Source: Streptomyces camelliae
GTDB lineage: Bacteria > Actinomycetota > Actinomycetes > Streptomycetales > Streptomycetaceae
Assembly (NCBI RefSeq): GCF_027625935.1
Contig: NZ_CP115300.1
Span: 992,001 to 1,056,000, forward strand
Direction of reading: 5' to 3'
Length of the DNA: 64,000 nt
In this document: in pieces, positions 37,644 to 46,576 of the stretch
Layout of the letters: each line of letters starts with the position of its first letter
Position numbering within the stretch: position 1 is the first letter of the stretch
Translations under genes and position numbers: made by a program
The notes under the pieces: generated by a model
What the model was told of the DNA's origin: nothing
Databases searched by the model: none
What the model saw: the letters and a program-made list of their open reading frames with translations, nothing else

Positions 37644-39007
37644 CACATCGCCAGTCCAAGGTACTGCGCGTCGGCTCCCTCGCCCGCGTCGAGGGCGAGG
37701 GAGCCCTGCATCTGATCCTGCGCGCACGCGAGGTCGACCAGGCCCGGCTGCAGATCTACGAACCCCCGCGCTTCTTCGAGGCGTTCCTGCGCGGGCGCTC
37801 CTACACCGAACCGCCCGACATCACCTCACGGGTGTGCGGGATCTGCCCGATCGCCTACCAGCTGAGCGCCTGCCGTGCCGTCGAGGACGCCTGCGGGGTC
37901 GTCGTCGACGGCCAACTGGCCGCGCTGCGCCGACTGCTGTACTGCGGCGAGTGGATCGAGAGCCAGACCCTGCACATCTACCTGCTGCACGCACCCGACT
38001 TCCTCGGCGCTGACAGCGCGATCGACCTGGCACGCACCCGACGTGCGGACGTCGAACGCGGCCTGCGCCTGAAGCAGGCCGGCAACGCGATCCTCGAACT
38101 CCTCGGTGGCCGGGCGATCCACCCCGTCAACGTCCGCCTCGGCGGCTTCCACCGCGTCCCGGCCGTCTCCGAACTGCGCTCCCTCGCCGAGCGACTGCGC
38201 CGGGCCCGCGACGACGCCGAGCAGACCGTGCGCTGGGTCGCGGGCTTCGACTTCCCCGACGCCGGATGCGACAACGAACTGCTGGCCCTCGCCGAACCCG
38301 GCACCTACGCCATCGAATCGGGCACCCCGACCGCGATGACCGCCCCGAGCGCGGCCGGGCTGCCCGCCGACCACGACCGGGCGCTGCCCACCCGTACCTT
38401 CGGCGTGCGCACCTTCGGCGAGCACGTGGTGGAGACCCAGGTGCCGCATTCGACCGCACTGCACTCGCTGCTCGATGGGCGCCGCCATCTGACAGGCTCC
38501 CTCGCTCGCTATGCGATCAGCGGAGGCCGACTCTCGACGATCGCTGTGCAGGCAGCTCAGGACGCCGGGCTCGGCGACCCGCGCGAGGGCGTGGTGTGCC
38601 GCAACCCGTTCCGCAGCATCATCGTCCGGGCGGTCGAGGTGCTCTACGCGGTCGACGAGGCACTGCGCATCATCGACGCCTACGAGCCGCCGCCACACCC
38701 CTACCTCGACGTGCCGCCTCGCGCCGCCACCGGCCATGGAGCCACCGAGGCGCCCCGCGGGCTGCTGTACCACCGCTACACCCTCGACGCCAACGGCACA
38801 CTCACCGATGCGAGCCTCGTCCCGCCGACCGCGCAGAACCAGGGTGCCATCGAGGAGGACCTGCGCCGCCTGGTCGAGGAGCGCCTCGGCAGTGGTGAGC
38901 CCACAGAGGCCGAGCTGACCGCCCTGTGCGAGAGAGCGATCCGCAACCACGACCCGTGCATCTCCTGCTCCACCCATTTCCTGAAACTCACCGTCGAGCG
39001 CAGCTGA
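37640..39007 (+). CDS. hydA: Group 3b [NiFe] hydrogenase alpha (large) subunit
   Basis: A 455-residue catalytic subunit. The first NiFe ligand pair is in [20 protein letters not shown] near residue 63; the second is [13 protein letters not shown] at the C-terminus. Between them are [34 protein letters not shown] near 162 and [19 protein letters not shown] near 370. The C-terminal peptide after CSTH (about nine residues) would be removed by the maturation protease encoded divergently. The L1/L2 forms fit group 3b, bidirectional NAD(P)-linked enzymes also seen in mycobacteria. No hyp accessory genes lie in this window, so they must be elsewhere. The start is GTG. Confidence 0.9.
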   Translation: MTHRQSKVLRVGSLARVEGEGALHLILRAREVDQARLQIYEPPRFFEAFLRGRSYTEPPDITSRVCGICPIAYQLSACRAVEDACGVVVDGQLAALRRLLYCGEWIESQTLHIYLLHAPDFLGADSAIDLARTRRADVERGLRLKQAGNAILELLGGRAIHPVNVRLGGFHRVPAVSELRSLAERLRRARDDAEQTVRWVAGFDFPDAGCDNELLALAEPGTYAIESGTPTAMTAPSAAGLPADHDRALPTRTFGVRTFGEHVVETQVPHSTALHSLLDGRRHLTGSLARYAISGGRLSTIAVQAAQDAGLGDPREGVVCRNPFRSIIVRAVEVLYAVDEALRIIDAYEPPPHPYLDVPPRAATGHGATEAPRGLLYHRYTLDANGTLTDASLVPPTAQNQGAIEEDLRRLVEERLGSGEPTEAELTALCERAIRNHDPCISCSTHFLKLTVERS

Positions 39008-39389
39008 GACGGCCGCGGACACACGGTGGCCGTGGCACTCGCCCTGGGCGATGCGACATCTTGGCGGCCCGGCGGCCCAGGCGCAGCGTGCTCATCGCGG
39101 TCACCGGGCGCTGCGGCCCTGATTCTGCGGGTTCTCCCCTGACGCGCGCGACTCGAAGATCACGGACTGAATGACCTTGATAGTGGTGTCGAGATCTTCC
39201 GCAGTCCGCTCCACCTTCTCCCGCCGTGCTGGACGACCTGGGGCCCGGCGGCCGCACCATCCAGGTCCGGCTGCCGGAGCAGGAGCGCGACGTGATCGCC
39301 GACGGCGCCCTGCTCACCTCGGTCCTGACCGCCCTCGCGGCCGACGCCTGATCCACAGCCAGGCTGGGCGGCCGCCGACTCTGACCGCC

Positions 39390-39890
39390 GAAGGTGCAGA
39401 TCACGTCCGTGGAGCCGAGCGTCTCCACCGCGCTGAGGCGTTTGACGACCGCCCAGCGCCAGGGCCGGCGTGATCACCGGTAGCAGTCCCTCGGGCACGT
39501 TGCCGACCAGCAGGCCGACGGCGACGACGACCGCGTCGTGGAACGGCAGCTTCGCCGCGAACATGGCCAGTGGCAGGACCGCCACCTCATGCCCACCGCG
39601 ATCACCGCGATCAGCCACGCCACCCGCGGGACCTGCGCCTCCAGCGGGCTGCTCTCCCGTTCGACACGCTCGGAGAGCGCCGCGATACGCACCGAGTTCG
39701 GTGTGCATGCCGGTCGCGAAGACCACGGCCCTGGCCTCGCCCTCGGTACACGTGGTGCCGCTGAAGACGAGATCGCGCGCCGGCAGCAGCGGGACATGGA
39801 CGTCGACGGGGTCGGCCGCATGGTAGGCGGGCACCGCCTCACTGGTCAGCGGCGACAGATCGACCTCGATTCCGCCCTCGATCAGCCTCC
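39390..39890 (-). pseudogene. Cation-transporting P-type ATPase remnant
   Basis: Minus-strand pieces from the actuator to the phosphorylation site: [20 protein letters not shown] (the canonical LTGES changed to LTSEA), [35 protein letters not shown]; shifted, [19 protein letters not shown]; shifted, [35 protein letters not shown]. It ends KRLSAVETLGSTDVICT exactly before the D-K-T-G-T-L-T phosphorylation motif. Several frameshifts. Intact relatives are Ca2+-type or generic cation pumps of about 850 or more residues. Confidence 0.78.
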
Positions 39891-39945
39891 GCCGGCCGAG
39901 ATGCGGTCCCCTCCTCGATCACCGGCCACGACCCACGAGCCGCCC

Positions 39946-40338
39946 AAGCGTTGCAAGGAGCCCAAGCCGCACTGACCGCGGGCCGGTCCGTCCTGCTCTA
40001 CCCGGGAGGCGGTCTCCCGCACCGCAAGGACGCCCGAGAAGCCCCGCCCGTCCCTTCCACCCGGGCCTCGTCCAGCTCGCGCACACGACCGGCGCCCCCG
40101 TCGTGCCCCTCGGCCAGGCCGGAGCCCGCGCACTGGCATCGGGCAGCCCGTGGCACAGGCGGTGAGACTGCTCACCGCTGCGCTGCGCCGACCGAGGCTG
40201 CACGTGCACGTCGGTGCGCCTCTCCACCTTCGAGGCGAACAGGCCCAGGCCCTCGACCTGGCCCACCGCGCGCTGACCCAGGCCTGGTGCACCGCTGCCG
40301 GACGACTCGGCGGGCGAGTGAGCCCCGTTGCGGTCTGA
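39946..40338 (+). pseudogene. PlsC-type acyltransferase remnant
   Basis: The frames read LQGAQAALTAGRSVLLYPGG, then FHPGLVQLAHTTGAPVVPLG in another frame. After a further shift they read AVRLLTAALRRPRLHVHVGA, PLHLRGEQAQALDLAHRALT, ending at 40336-40338. This is the second half of a 1-acylglycerol-phosphate acyltransferase-like protein (the usual F-P-E-G-T/Y-P-E-G-G block and P-V-V-P). The catalytic HX4D part is missing. The identification is moderate because only half remains. Confidence 0.5.
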
Positions 40339-40492
40339 CGGTGCGGTTCGGCATTGCTCCGCTCGGCCCCGTCGGGATGCCCGCACAGTGCGCATGCGGG
40401 ACGGTGGAAGGGAGCGGAAGGGAGCCTGCTCCACGGTGGGCCACCTGCGGCGGCCGGAGGAGGGCGGCACCTGGATCCGCCGCTGTCCCGGC

Positions 40493-40507
40493 GGACCTCT
40501 TTGGTCC
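40493..40507. promoter_or_regulatory. Inverted repeat GGACC-N5-GGTCC before a USP gene
   Basis: GGACCTCTTTGGTCC has perfect 5-base arms and lies 43 bases upstream of the USP start at 40550. It resembles a DosR-like half-site pair but with one extra spacer base compared with the other boxes, so its identity is open. Confidence 0.35.
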
Positions 40508-40549
40508 GGCGGAGCCCAATGCGTTCGGCCTGAATCCCCGGGAGAGGAA

Positions 40550-41374
40550 ATGACTGATCCGATCGTGGTCGGGGTCGACGGCTCCGGGCGCAGCCTGCGG
40601 GCCCTGCTGTGGGCTGCGAAAGAGGCATCACTGCACCACTGCCCGCTGCGCATCGTCCATGTGCGCTCCTTCGAGCCTGGTCCCGTGCCGGATTTCCGGA
40701 TCGTGAGTGAGGCCACCGCGATCGCCCAGCAAGCCCACCCCGAGCTGGAGGTGACCTCAGCCGAGGTCGATGGCACGCCGGCGGTCGCATTCCTCTCCGA
40801 GTCCGAGCGGGCGCAGGCCGTGGCTCTGGGTGCCAAGGGCAGAGGAGGCTTCGGGACCATGATGCTCGGCTCGGTCGCCCTGCAGGTCGTCGGACATGCC
40901 GCGAGCCCGGTGGTCGTCGTCAACCACGTCCCCCTCGACCAGGGTCGCATCACTGTCGGTGTCGACGGTTCGGCTCACTCCCAGGCCGCTGTGGAGTATG
41001 CCTTCAAGGAGGCGTCCTTGCGCGGTGCACAGCTTCAGGCGCTGTACGCCTGGTGCCCTCCCGGGGGGCGGCCGGCGCTGGTCAGCCCTGCCCAGGACGC
41101 AGCCGACGCAGAACACCGGCGCGAACTGGAGGAGTCGCTCGCTCCGCTGCGCCAGGAGTATCCGGATGTCGAGGTCACGGAGGAGCTGGCACACGAATCA
41201 CCGGTTGTCGCCCTGGCCCGTGCCTCCGACCGGTCCGACCTTCTGGTCGTCGGCTCCCGCGGTCGGGGCGGCTTCCGCGGACTGGCCCTCGGCTCGGTCA
41301 GCCACGCCCTTCTCCAGTACTCCATGTGTCCCATGGCCGTCATCCGCCCGCGCACACAGCCGGCCCCGTCATGA
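40550..41374 (+). CDS. Tandem universal stress protein
   Basis: A 274-residue two-domain [23 protein letters not shown] at the start, first loop [20 protein letters not shown] near 95, second domain from [20 protein letters not shown] near 130, and second loop [20 protein letters not shown] near 240. Both loops keep G-x2-G-x9-G-S, so both domains probably bind ATP, unlike the USP at 9741. The ATG follows GGAGAGGAA. Confidence 0.9.
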   Translation: MTDPIVVGVDGSGRSLRALLWAAKEASLHHCPLRIVHVRSFEPGPVPDFRIVSEATAIAQQAHPELEVTSAEVDGTPAVAFLSESERAQAVALGAKGRGGFGTMMLGSVALQVVGHAASPVVVVNHVPLDQGRITVGVDGSAHSQAAVEYAFKEASLRGAQLQALYAWCPPGGRPALVSPAQDAADAEHRRELEESLAPLRQEYPDVEVTEELAHESPVVALARASDRSDLLVVGSRGRGGFRGLALGSVSHALLQYSMCPMAVIRPRTQPAPS

Positions 41375-41759
41375 CACACCCGCCTCTGGTGCGCCAGGCG
41401 GCCCGGTGGCGGCGCCGAACGACAGTCTCGCCGAGGCGATGTCATCTGCCCCACGTAGCTCTGTGCAGGTCCGGCGGGGCCTGACCTACCTTCACCGAAG
41501 CGGTCGAACTGAAAGAAGGGGTTGCGCAAGTCGCCTTCGTCCCGTAGCGCATCGCGGAGGCCGGATCTGGGGCACTGAGGCGTTCCGCTCGTCCCATTCC
41601 GTCCGGCCGACGTTCATGGACTGGGCGGCCCGCGACGCCCCGGACAAGAACGACGGGTACGCCGGGGCCGATCGGGCCCTGGCGAGGGGACTGGTGGCCC
41701 GGGCCAGGGCGGCACCGGCCGAGCCACGATGGGAGCAAGAACCCCAGGAGGTGAGTCCC
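41375..41759. other. Intergenic stretch, no gene seen
   Basis: 385 bases between the USP and the slipin gene. No open frame with family resemblance, no strong hairpin and no DosR-like core. The end contains CCAGGAGGTGAG, the ribosome site of the slipin gene. Confidence 0.4.
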
Positions 41760-42554
41760 GTGGCAAACCTCGGCGTCGCGATCGTCCGGCAGTACCAGCG
41801 CGGTGTCGTGTTCCGCTTCGGAAAACTCCGGAGTGTGCGGGACCCGGGCATCCGGTTCATGATTCCCCTGGTGGACCGTCTGTGGAAGGTCACCCTGCGG
41901 ACGGTCACCATGCCGATTCCGTCCCAGCAGGTCATCACCCGGGACAACGTCTCCATCGGCGTGGCCGCGGTCGCCTACTTCCGCCGCGTCGACCCGGTGA
42001 AGTCCATCGTCGAGATCGAGGATGTGTCCTCCGCGATCAGCCAGATCGCCCAGACCACCGTCCGCAACGTGGTGGGCCGCTCCCTGCTGGACCAGGTCCT
42101 CACCGACACCGAAACCCTCAACAGCCAGATCAAGGACATCCTCGACGGGCTCACCCAGCAATGGGGTATCTACGTCCTGCTGGTGGAGCTGAAGGACATC
42201 GAGCTGCCGCCGGGCATGCAGCGGGCCATGGCCCGCCAGGCCGAGGCCGAACGCGAGAAGCGCGCCAAGATCATCGCCGCCGAGGGGGAGGCCTTAAGCG
42301 CCGACCGTCTCGCCGAGGCGGCCGACGTCATCAGCGAGCACCCGATCGCCCTGCAACTGCGCAACCTCCAGATCCTCGCGGAGATCGCCGCGGAGAAGAA
42401 CTCCACCATCGTCTTCCCCGCCCAGTTCCTCGAAAGCGCCCGAGCTCTGGCCCGGTTCGTCGGAGAGGAAGCTGGACGGAGCACCGTGACGTCTCCACCG
42501 GAACTGCAAACACGCAGGGAACCGGTGGGAAGCGGCAGCTCCGCCCCGGTCTGA
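41760..42554 (+). CDS. SPFH/band-7 slipin-type protein
   Basis: A 264-residue member of the stomatin/prohibitin group: [20 protein letters not shown] near 8, [59 protein letters not shown] near 98, the coiled-coil [20 protein letters not shown] near 165 and the C-terminal [20 protein letters not shown]. Slipins form membrane scaffolds in lipid microdomains. This one lacks the usual N-terminal transmembrane helix of about 25 residues, starting almost at the SPFH domain, so membrane binding must be peripheral or the start has been lost. The GTG at 41760 has AGGAGG nine bases ahead. Confidence 0.83.
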   Translation: MANLGVAIVRQYQRGVVFRFGKLRSVRDPGIRFMIPLVDRLWKVTLRTVTMPIPSQQVITRDNVSIGVAAVAYFRRVDPVKSIVEIEDVSSAISQIAQTTVRNVVGRSLLDQVLTDTETLNSQIKDILDGLTQQWGIYVLLVELKDIELPPGMQRAMARQAEAEREKRAKIIAAEGEALSADRLAEAADVISEHPIALQLRNLQILAEIAAEKNSTIVFPAQFLESARALARFVGEEAGRSTVTSPPELQTRREPVGSGSSAPV

Positions 42555-42637
42555 GCCGGGTGGGCCCAAAGCACCGGGAAGCAGGACTGCCGGAAAGAAA
42601 GAGACCTCCGCATTCACGAAGGAAGGCTGAAGGCGCC

Positions 42638-42934
42638 ATGGTCCAGACATCATGGACGACGACAGGCGTGTTCACGGGGCAGGGGGGCGTGCATACCGAC
42701 GAGGCCGGGATCATCACCGGGGACCTGACCGTGCACACCACTTGGGACGGCAAGCAGGCCGTGGTCAAGGTCCAGTACAGCGGCACCTCCCAGTGGTTCA
42801 CGCTGACCGGAAGCCCGGTGCCCTGTCCTTCTCGGCAGGGCAGCCGAGACCTGCACCAAGCGGTGGTGGAAGCCGTGCGGGCCGGTGGCGGCACCACCGT
42901 TCCACGGCACGACCAGCTGTGGGTACAACCTTGA
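42638..42934 (+). CDS. Hypothetical conserved-looking small protein
   Basis: 98 residues, starting MVQTSWTTTGVFTGQGGVHT and continuing DLTVHTTWDGKQAVVKVQYS, SQWFTLTGSPVPCPS and LHQAVVEAVRAGGGTTVPRH. The pattern of alternating strands with one terminal helix suggests a small beta-sheet fold. No signal peptide or membrane segment. I do not recognise the family. The ATG follows AAGGAAGGCTGAAGGCGCC. A weak DosR-like sequence (minus strand GGGCCCAAAGCACC read as GGTGCTTTGGGCCC) lies at 42562-42575. Confidence 0.6.
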   Translation: MVQTSWTTTGVFTGQGGVHTDEAGIITGDLTVHTTWDGKQAVVKVQYSGTSQWFTLTGSPVPCPSRQGSRDLHQAVVEAVRAGGGTTVPRHDQLWVQP

Positions 42935-42980
42935 ACACCGGGCCGGAGAACCGGCGTTGAGCCGCATCCCGGAAGCCTGT

Positions 42981-44084
42981 TCACTCGCCGGATGCGGGGT
43001 CGGCGTAACGCAGAAGTACGCCCACGCCCTCGCTCAGCCACAGCTCCTGCTCGGGCACCACGACCAGTTCGGCCCTCGTGCCGACGAGGGCACGGGCCAG
43101 GGCCGCGTCGGCCCGTTCCTCGCTGACCTCCCGTATGCCATAGGAGCGCAGTTCGTTTTCGGTGAGGGCGAGTTGACCGGGTTCCGGGCCGGCCCACAAG
43201 CGGAACGGTGACTCGGGGTGGTCGTTGAGGAAGAGGGCCTTGACCCTGCCGCGTTGCAGCGCCGACACGGCGGGCGCAAGGCCTTCCGCGAACGCCCCGT
43301 CGCGGGCCCGCTCGGCGAGGAGGGCGTCCAGCAGTGCCCGGTCGTGCGTGGCCATGCGCCCTTTGAAGAGGCTTTCGAGTCGCTGCTCCATCAGTGCCCG
43401 CCCGGGCTCGGACTCGCCGACGCCCTCGACGGTGGTGACCTGTCCGCGCAGGGAGGCCGGCAGCCGGTTGATGAGGATGCCGCGGGCCCAGACGTCTCCG
43501 GCGACGACCACCGTCTCGACGTCGATGCGCCGCGCGTGACCTTCCAGCTCCCGGCCGACCTCTCCGGCGGCGCGGGGCCAGTCGGCGACTGGGATCTCCT
43601 CGTCCAGCCGGTGGCCCGGCGTGACCTTGGTCAGCGGCCATGTGCCCGCCTCGGCCTCGATCCGCACGGTGCCGGTGGCGTCCGTCGAGTGACGGCCGCC
43701 GTAATGCACGTGCACGGCCAGGTACGGGATACCGGGCGCGTGCTGGACGATCAGCGGCATGGTGTCGGGCAGCGTTCCGAAGTGCGCAATATCCCGTGCG
43801 GGCGGTGCGGGCAACTCGTCCAGCAGGGCCAGGTGTCCGTGGGCGGTGAAAACGGCCTGACCGTGGGTGCCGGGAACGTCCGCGTCGCTGCCCACGGTGC
43901 CCGCCACCGCGGTGATGGAGTCCCGGTCCGCTCCCTCGGACATCAGTGCGTCCCGAAGATGCCGCCAGCGCAATTCTATGGCGGCATCGGGATCCTCGAT
44001 GGCGGCGTCGCGGGACGTGTCCAGGTAGACGGACGCGAAAGGACCGGACTGCGTGTAAAGAGGTTCCAGGAAGGAAAGTCTCAT
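42981..44084 (-). CDS. Vms1/eRF1-like (Rv2629-type) protein
   Basis: A 367-residue protein of the bacterial eRF1/Vms1-related family: LSFLEPLYTQSGPFASVYLD at the start, an N-terminal domain ending HVHYGGRHSTDATGTVRI, DVETVVVAGDVWARGILINR near 190 in the middle domain, and a C-terminal L7Ae-like part with VSALQRGRVKALFLNDHPES near 275. The mycobacterial homologue Rv2629 lies in the DosR regulon. Family members are thought to act on ribosomes or stalled tRNA; a GGQ-like catalytic loop is not evident here. The ATG at 44084 follows GGAAAGTCTC-type sequence with modest ribosome complementarity. Confidence 0.75.
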   Translation of the reverse strand: MRLSFLEPLYTQSGPFASVYLDTSRDAAIEDPDAAIELRWRHLRDALMSEGADRDSITAVAGTVGSDADVPGTHGQAVFTAHGHLALLDELPAPPARDIAHFGTLPDTMPLIVQHAPGIPYLAVHVHYGGRHSTDATGTVRIEAEAGTWPLTKVTPGHRLDEEIPVADWPRAAGEVGRELEGHARRIDVETVVVAGDVWARGILINRLPASLRGQVTTVEGVGESEPGRALMEQRLESLFKGRMATHDRALLDALLAERARDGAFAEGLAPAVSALQRGRVKALFLNDHPESPFRLWAGPEPGQLALTENELRSYGIREVSEERADAALARALVGTRAELVVVPEQELWLSEGVGVLLRYADPASGE

Positions 44085-44364
44085 GATCACTTCCAAGTGG
44101 GCCGTCGGCGCCACGTGCCACGCCCGGGATGCCGCCGTATCAGGACACGTTCGGGTTGGCGTGCCGCGGCTTTCCAACTCCAGGATGCGCCTGCCTCACG
44201 AACCGTGCCGCTCGCCGCACGAACCGTGGGACGTCGGGCGCCGACCTGGTCACGGGCCCGATGGCCGGCCGGAGGTGCCCGAACGGCCCCTTCTGCGCCA
44301 GGCACCTCCCGGGGTCATCCTGAACGAAGGCAGGGAATGATGGCAGGGAGCGAGGTCAGCCACG

Positions 44365-44592
44365 ATGAAGGCGCATGAAGGTGACGTGCTGCGGTTCACC
44401 GGCAGGGCCGTGGGATCCCCCGAACACCACGCCACCGTCTTGACAGTGCTTGGCCAGAACGGCGAACCGCCCTACCGGGTGCGCTACGAAGACGGTCACG
44501 AGACAGAGATCTTTCCCGGTCCCGGATGCGTGATCGAGACCCGTCCGGCACACGAAGCCCCGTTCGGGCAGCCGCACCGGGAGACGCAGTGA
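44365..44592 (+). CDS. DUF1918 domain protein
   Basis: 75 residues: MKAHEGDVLRFTGRAVGSPE, then TVLTVLGQNGEPPYRVRYED and GHETEIFPGPGCVIETRPA. This is the complete DUF1918 SH3-like small barrel, with the highly conserved G-E/D-P-P-Y-R-V-R-x-x-D-G-H-E. Function unknown; it occurs widely in actinobacterial stress loci. The ATG follows GGGAGCGAGG. The remnant at 6554 shows what an internally deleted copy looks like. The following 240 bases before the CBS gene show no other gene. Confidence 0.85.
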   Translation: MKAHEGDVLRFTGRAVGSPEHHATVLTVLGQNGEPPYRVRYEDGHETEIFPGPGCVIETRPAHEAPFGQPHRETQ

Positions 44593-44812
44593 CCGGGCAC
44601 ACCGCAGGCGGGAACAGCCCAGCGCCGCCTGTATGCGGCGCCAGGCTGCCACGGCGTCGGGTAGCGCGAGGCACGGTCTCCGCGGGGGTGGGTGGCAGCA
44701 GGGGCCGCACGGACAAGCTTGGGCCATCCACAGCGCGACATCTGGCTCAAAGCGGTGTCGGAAGCCGTGGAAACGGAGGACCGTCGGACCGCCAACATTC
44801 TTAGGGGCCGGC

Positions 44813-45232
44813 CATGACCACTGCGCGGACATCATGCACGCCGGCGCCACCTGCATCCAGGAGAGCGAGACACTGGGGGACGCAGCGCGCAGGATCAAGG
44901 AGCTGGACGTTGGAGCCCTGCCGATCTGCGGGGAGGACGACCGCCTGCACGGGATCATCACCGACCGTGACATCGTGGTGAAGTGCCTCGCCAAGGGGAA
45001 GGACCCACGGTCCATGACCGCAGGGCAGCTGGAGCAGGGCAAGCCGGTCACGATCGACGCGGACGCCGACAGTGACCGTGTCCTTCAGGTCATGGAGGAG
45101 CACAGGATCCGGCGGCTGCCGGTCATCGAAAACCACCGCCTCGTAGGCATGATCGGCGAGGTCGACCCCGCATGCCGCCTGCCGGAGGAACAGGTTGGTC
45201 ACTTCGTCGAGGCCGTCTGCGTGACTACCTGA
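44813..45232 (+). CDS. HRP1-like two-CBS protein with frameshifted start
   Basis: The body reads DIMHAGATCIQESETLGDAA, RRIKELDVGALPICGEDDRL, HGIITDRDIVVKCLAKGKDP and MEEHRIRRLPVIENHRLVGM, very close to mycobacterial HRP1 (Rv2626c), which starts MTTARDIM. Here the expected ATG (44813) gives MTTAR and then the frame is lost: one G is missing in GCGCGGACATC, so DIMHAG continues in another frame. Translation could restart at ATG 44834 (MHAGATC), giving about 132 residues that lack the first strand. HEITEADIARHLPE-like sequence is altered to GEVDPACRLPEEQ. It may be a weakened gene or a pseudogene. Confidence 0.7.
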   Translation, partial: HDHCADIMHAGATCIQESETLGDAARRIKELDVGALPICGEDDRLHGIITDRDIVVKCLAKGKDPRSMTAGQLEQGKPVTIDADADSDRVLQVMEEHRIRRLPVIENHRLVGMIGEVDPACRLPEEQVGHFVEAVCVTT

Positions 45233-45579
45233 ATTCGGACGCCGCGCGCAACCTCCTGGTCATCACCGCGCCACGGACTCTTCCCGGGTAGCCGATGCGG
45301 GTGACGGGGCTGGCCCCGGCATCGGCAGAAAACGACGGGCTGGCCCATCGTCGACTGCCCCGGAAACCGCGGGAAGCGGAGTACCTCGTCGCTGAGTCGG
45401 ACCGGCGTTCCCGAAGGCAGTCCTGTGAAGGTGGCCGTCCTCCGCATCCCCCGGGAACGTCGCCGACATTCGGGACCATCGGCCCGGGGAGCGACCGGAC
45501 GCAAAAGGAGCACAGTGGATAGAGAGGCTCGCAGGTCAGCGTCCACTGCGCGATGCACACGCAGGAAGGAGCTGCGACA
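45233..45579. promoter_or_regulatory. Upstream region of the CBS-BON gene
   Basis: 347 bases without a recognisable gene. It contains the DosR-like box at 45472-45485 and the ribosome site AGGAAGGAG before the ATG at 45580. Confidence 0.45.
45472..45485 (+). promoter_or_regulatory. DosR/DevR-like box upstream of a CBS-BON gene
   Basis: GGGACCATCGGCCC, an exact match to the core GGGACNNTCGGCCC shared with the boxes of the Rv1733c-like gene and the hydrogenase operon. It lies 94-107 bases upstream of the start codon. Confidence 0.6.
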
Positions 45580-46242
45580 ATGACCGCCCAGCACAGCACC
45601 GTCAGCGAAGTGATGACACGCGATGTCGTGACCGTCCGCCCTGACACCCCGTTCAAAGAGATCACCTCCGTTCTGTCCACCCACGGCCTCAGCGCCGTCC
45701 CCGTGGCCGACACGCATGGTGCGCCCATGGGGCTGGTATCCGAAACCGACCTGCTCCGCAAGCAGGTCGAACAGCCCGACAAGTACGGTGACCAGGCAAC
45801 ACCCGGGTGGCCGCACGAGAAGGCCAAGGCACGCGCGGAGAACGCCGCCGGCCTCATGACCACCCCCGTGGTCACCGCGCACGCCGACTGGCCAGTCGCC
45901 CAGGCAGCCCGGACGATGGACCGCAACCGAGTCAGGCGGCTGCTGGTCGTGGACGAGACCGACCACATCATCGGCATCGTCAGCCGCTCGGACCTGCTCC
46001 GCGTCTTCCTGCGCCCCGACGAGGAGATACGCGAGGAGATACGCGACGATGTGCTGAAAGGGATGCTGCGGCTGGGCGGGATGGAGGTGCAGGTCCAGGT
46101 TCACGAAGGTGTCGTCACCCTGCGCGGCGAGGTCGAGAACCGCAGCACCGCCCAAATCGCCGAACCGCTCGCCAAGGGCGTGGACGGCGTGGTCAGCGTC
46201 CGGCCGATGATCGACTACACCGTCGACGACACGGCATCCTGA
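45580..46242 (+). CDS. CBS-BON domain protein
   Basis: A 220-residue protein: CBS 1 (VSEVMTRDVVTVRPDTPFKE, LSTHGLSAVPVADTHGAPMG), CBS 2 (GLMTTPVVTAHADWPVAQAA, RVRRLLVVDETDHIIGIVSR) and a BON domain (EVQVQVHEGVVTLRGEVENR, VDGVVSVRPMIDYTVDD). It is the fourth CBS-BON protein of the window and closest in layout to the one at 6708. The ATG follows AGGAAGGAGCTGCGACA. Of the four, only this one has a clear DosR-like box upstream. Confidence 0.88.
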   Translation: MTAQHSTVSEVMTRDVVTVRPDTPFKEITSVLSTHGLSAVPVADTHGAPMGLVSETDLLRKQVEQPDKYGDQATPGWPHEKAKARAENAAGLMTTPVVTAHADWPVAQAARTMDRNRVRRLLVVDETDHIIGIVSRSDLLRVFLRPDEEIREEIRDDVLKGMLRLGGMEVQVQVHEGVVTLRGEVENRSTAQIAEPLAKGVDGVVSVRPMIDYTVDDTAS

Positions 46243-46576
46243 GGCCGGCCGAGCGGGAGGCTCGTTCAGCTCCGGAACCCAGCCCGACGACGGAAGCGCC
46301 AAGGCGGGCGCATCGTGGATCGGGCCGGCCCGCGCTTCCGCTTCGCCGTGCGGCCGCCGTTGCAGTAAAGCCAGGCGGCCCTCGGCACAGCGCCAGGCAC
46401 TGAACAGGAACTGACGAGCTGAGACGCCGCAGGTGGCGGAGGAGGAGCGCCCCGGGCCGTGCCTGCGTGTTCGGCCCGGGGCAGGTTCCCTGCCCGTAGG
46501 TGGTCGCACATGTCGCGGTGTCCGGAAATCGCCGTTGTACTGGTGGCAGGAGTGCTGCCGAGCGAGGGGAGTAGTC
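46243..46576. other. Intergenic stretch with a strong hairpin
   Basis: 334 bases without a recognisable gene. The main structure is the hairpin at 46448-46481. GGGGAG before 46577 serves as ribosome site of the next gene. Confidence 0.4.
46448..46481. terminator. Strong GC hairpin
   Basis: Perfect 11-base arms GCCCCGGGCCG and CGGCCCGGGGC with a 12-base loop. It lies 206 bases behind the CBS-BON stop and 96 bases before the ATPase gene. It could end the CBS-BON transcript; no T-tract follows. Confidence 0.5.

Larger units (their letters stand above)
39008..40549. other. Decayed stretch downstream of the hydrogenase operon
   Basis: No intact gene. Besides the P-type ATPase and acyltransferase remnants listed separately, a plus-strand frame at about 39190-39351 ends VLDDLGPGGRTIQVRLPEQ, ERDVIADGALLTSVLTALAA and TGA. 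It looks like the C-terminus of a real but unidentified protein. Bases 40340-40549 hold an interrupted palindrome and the USP ribosome site. Confidence 0.45.
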
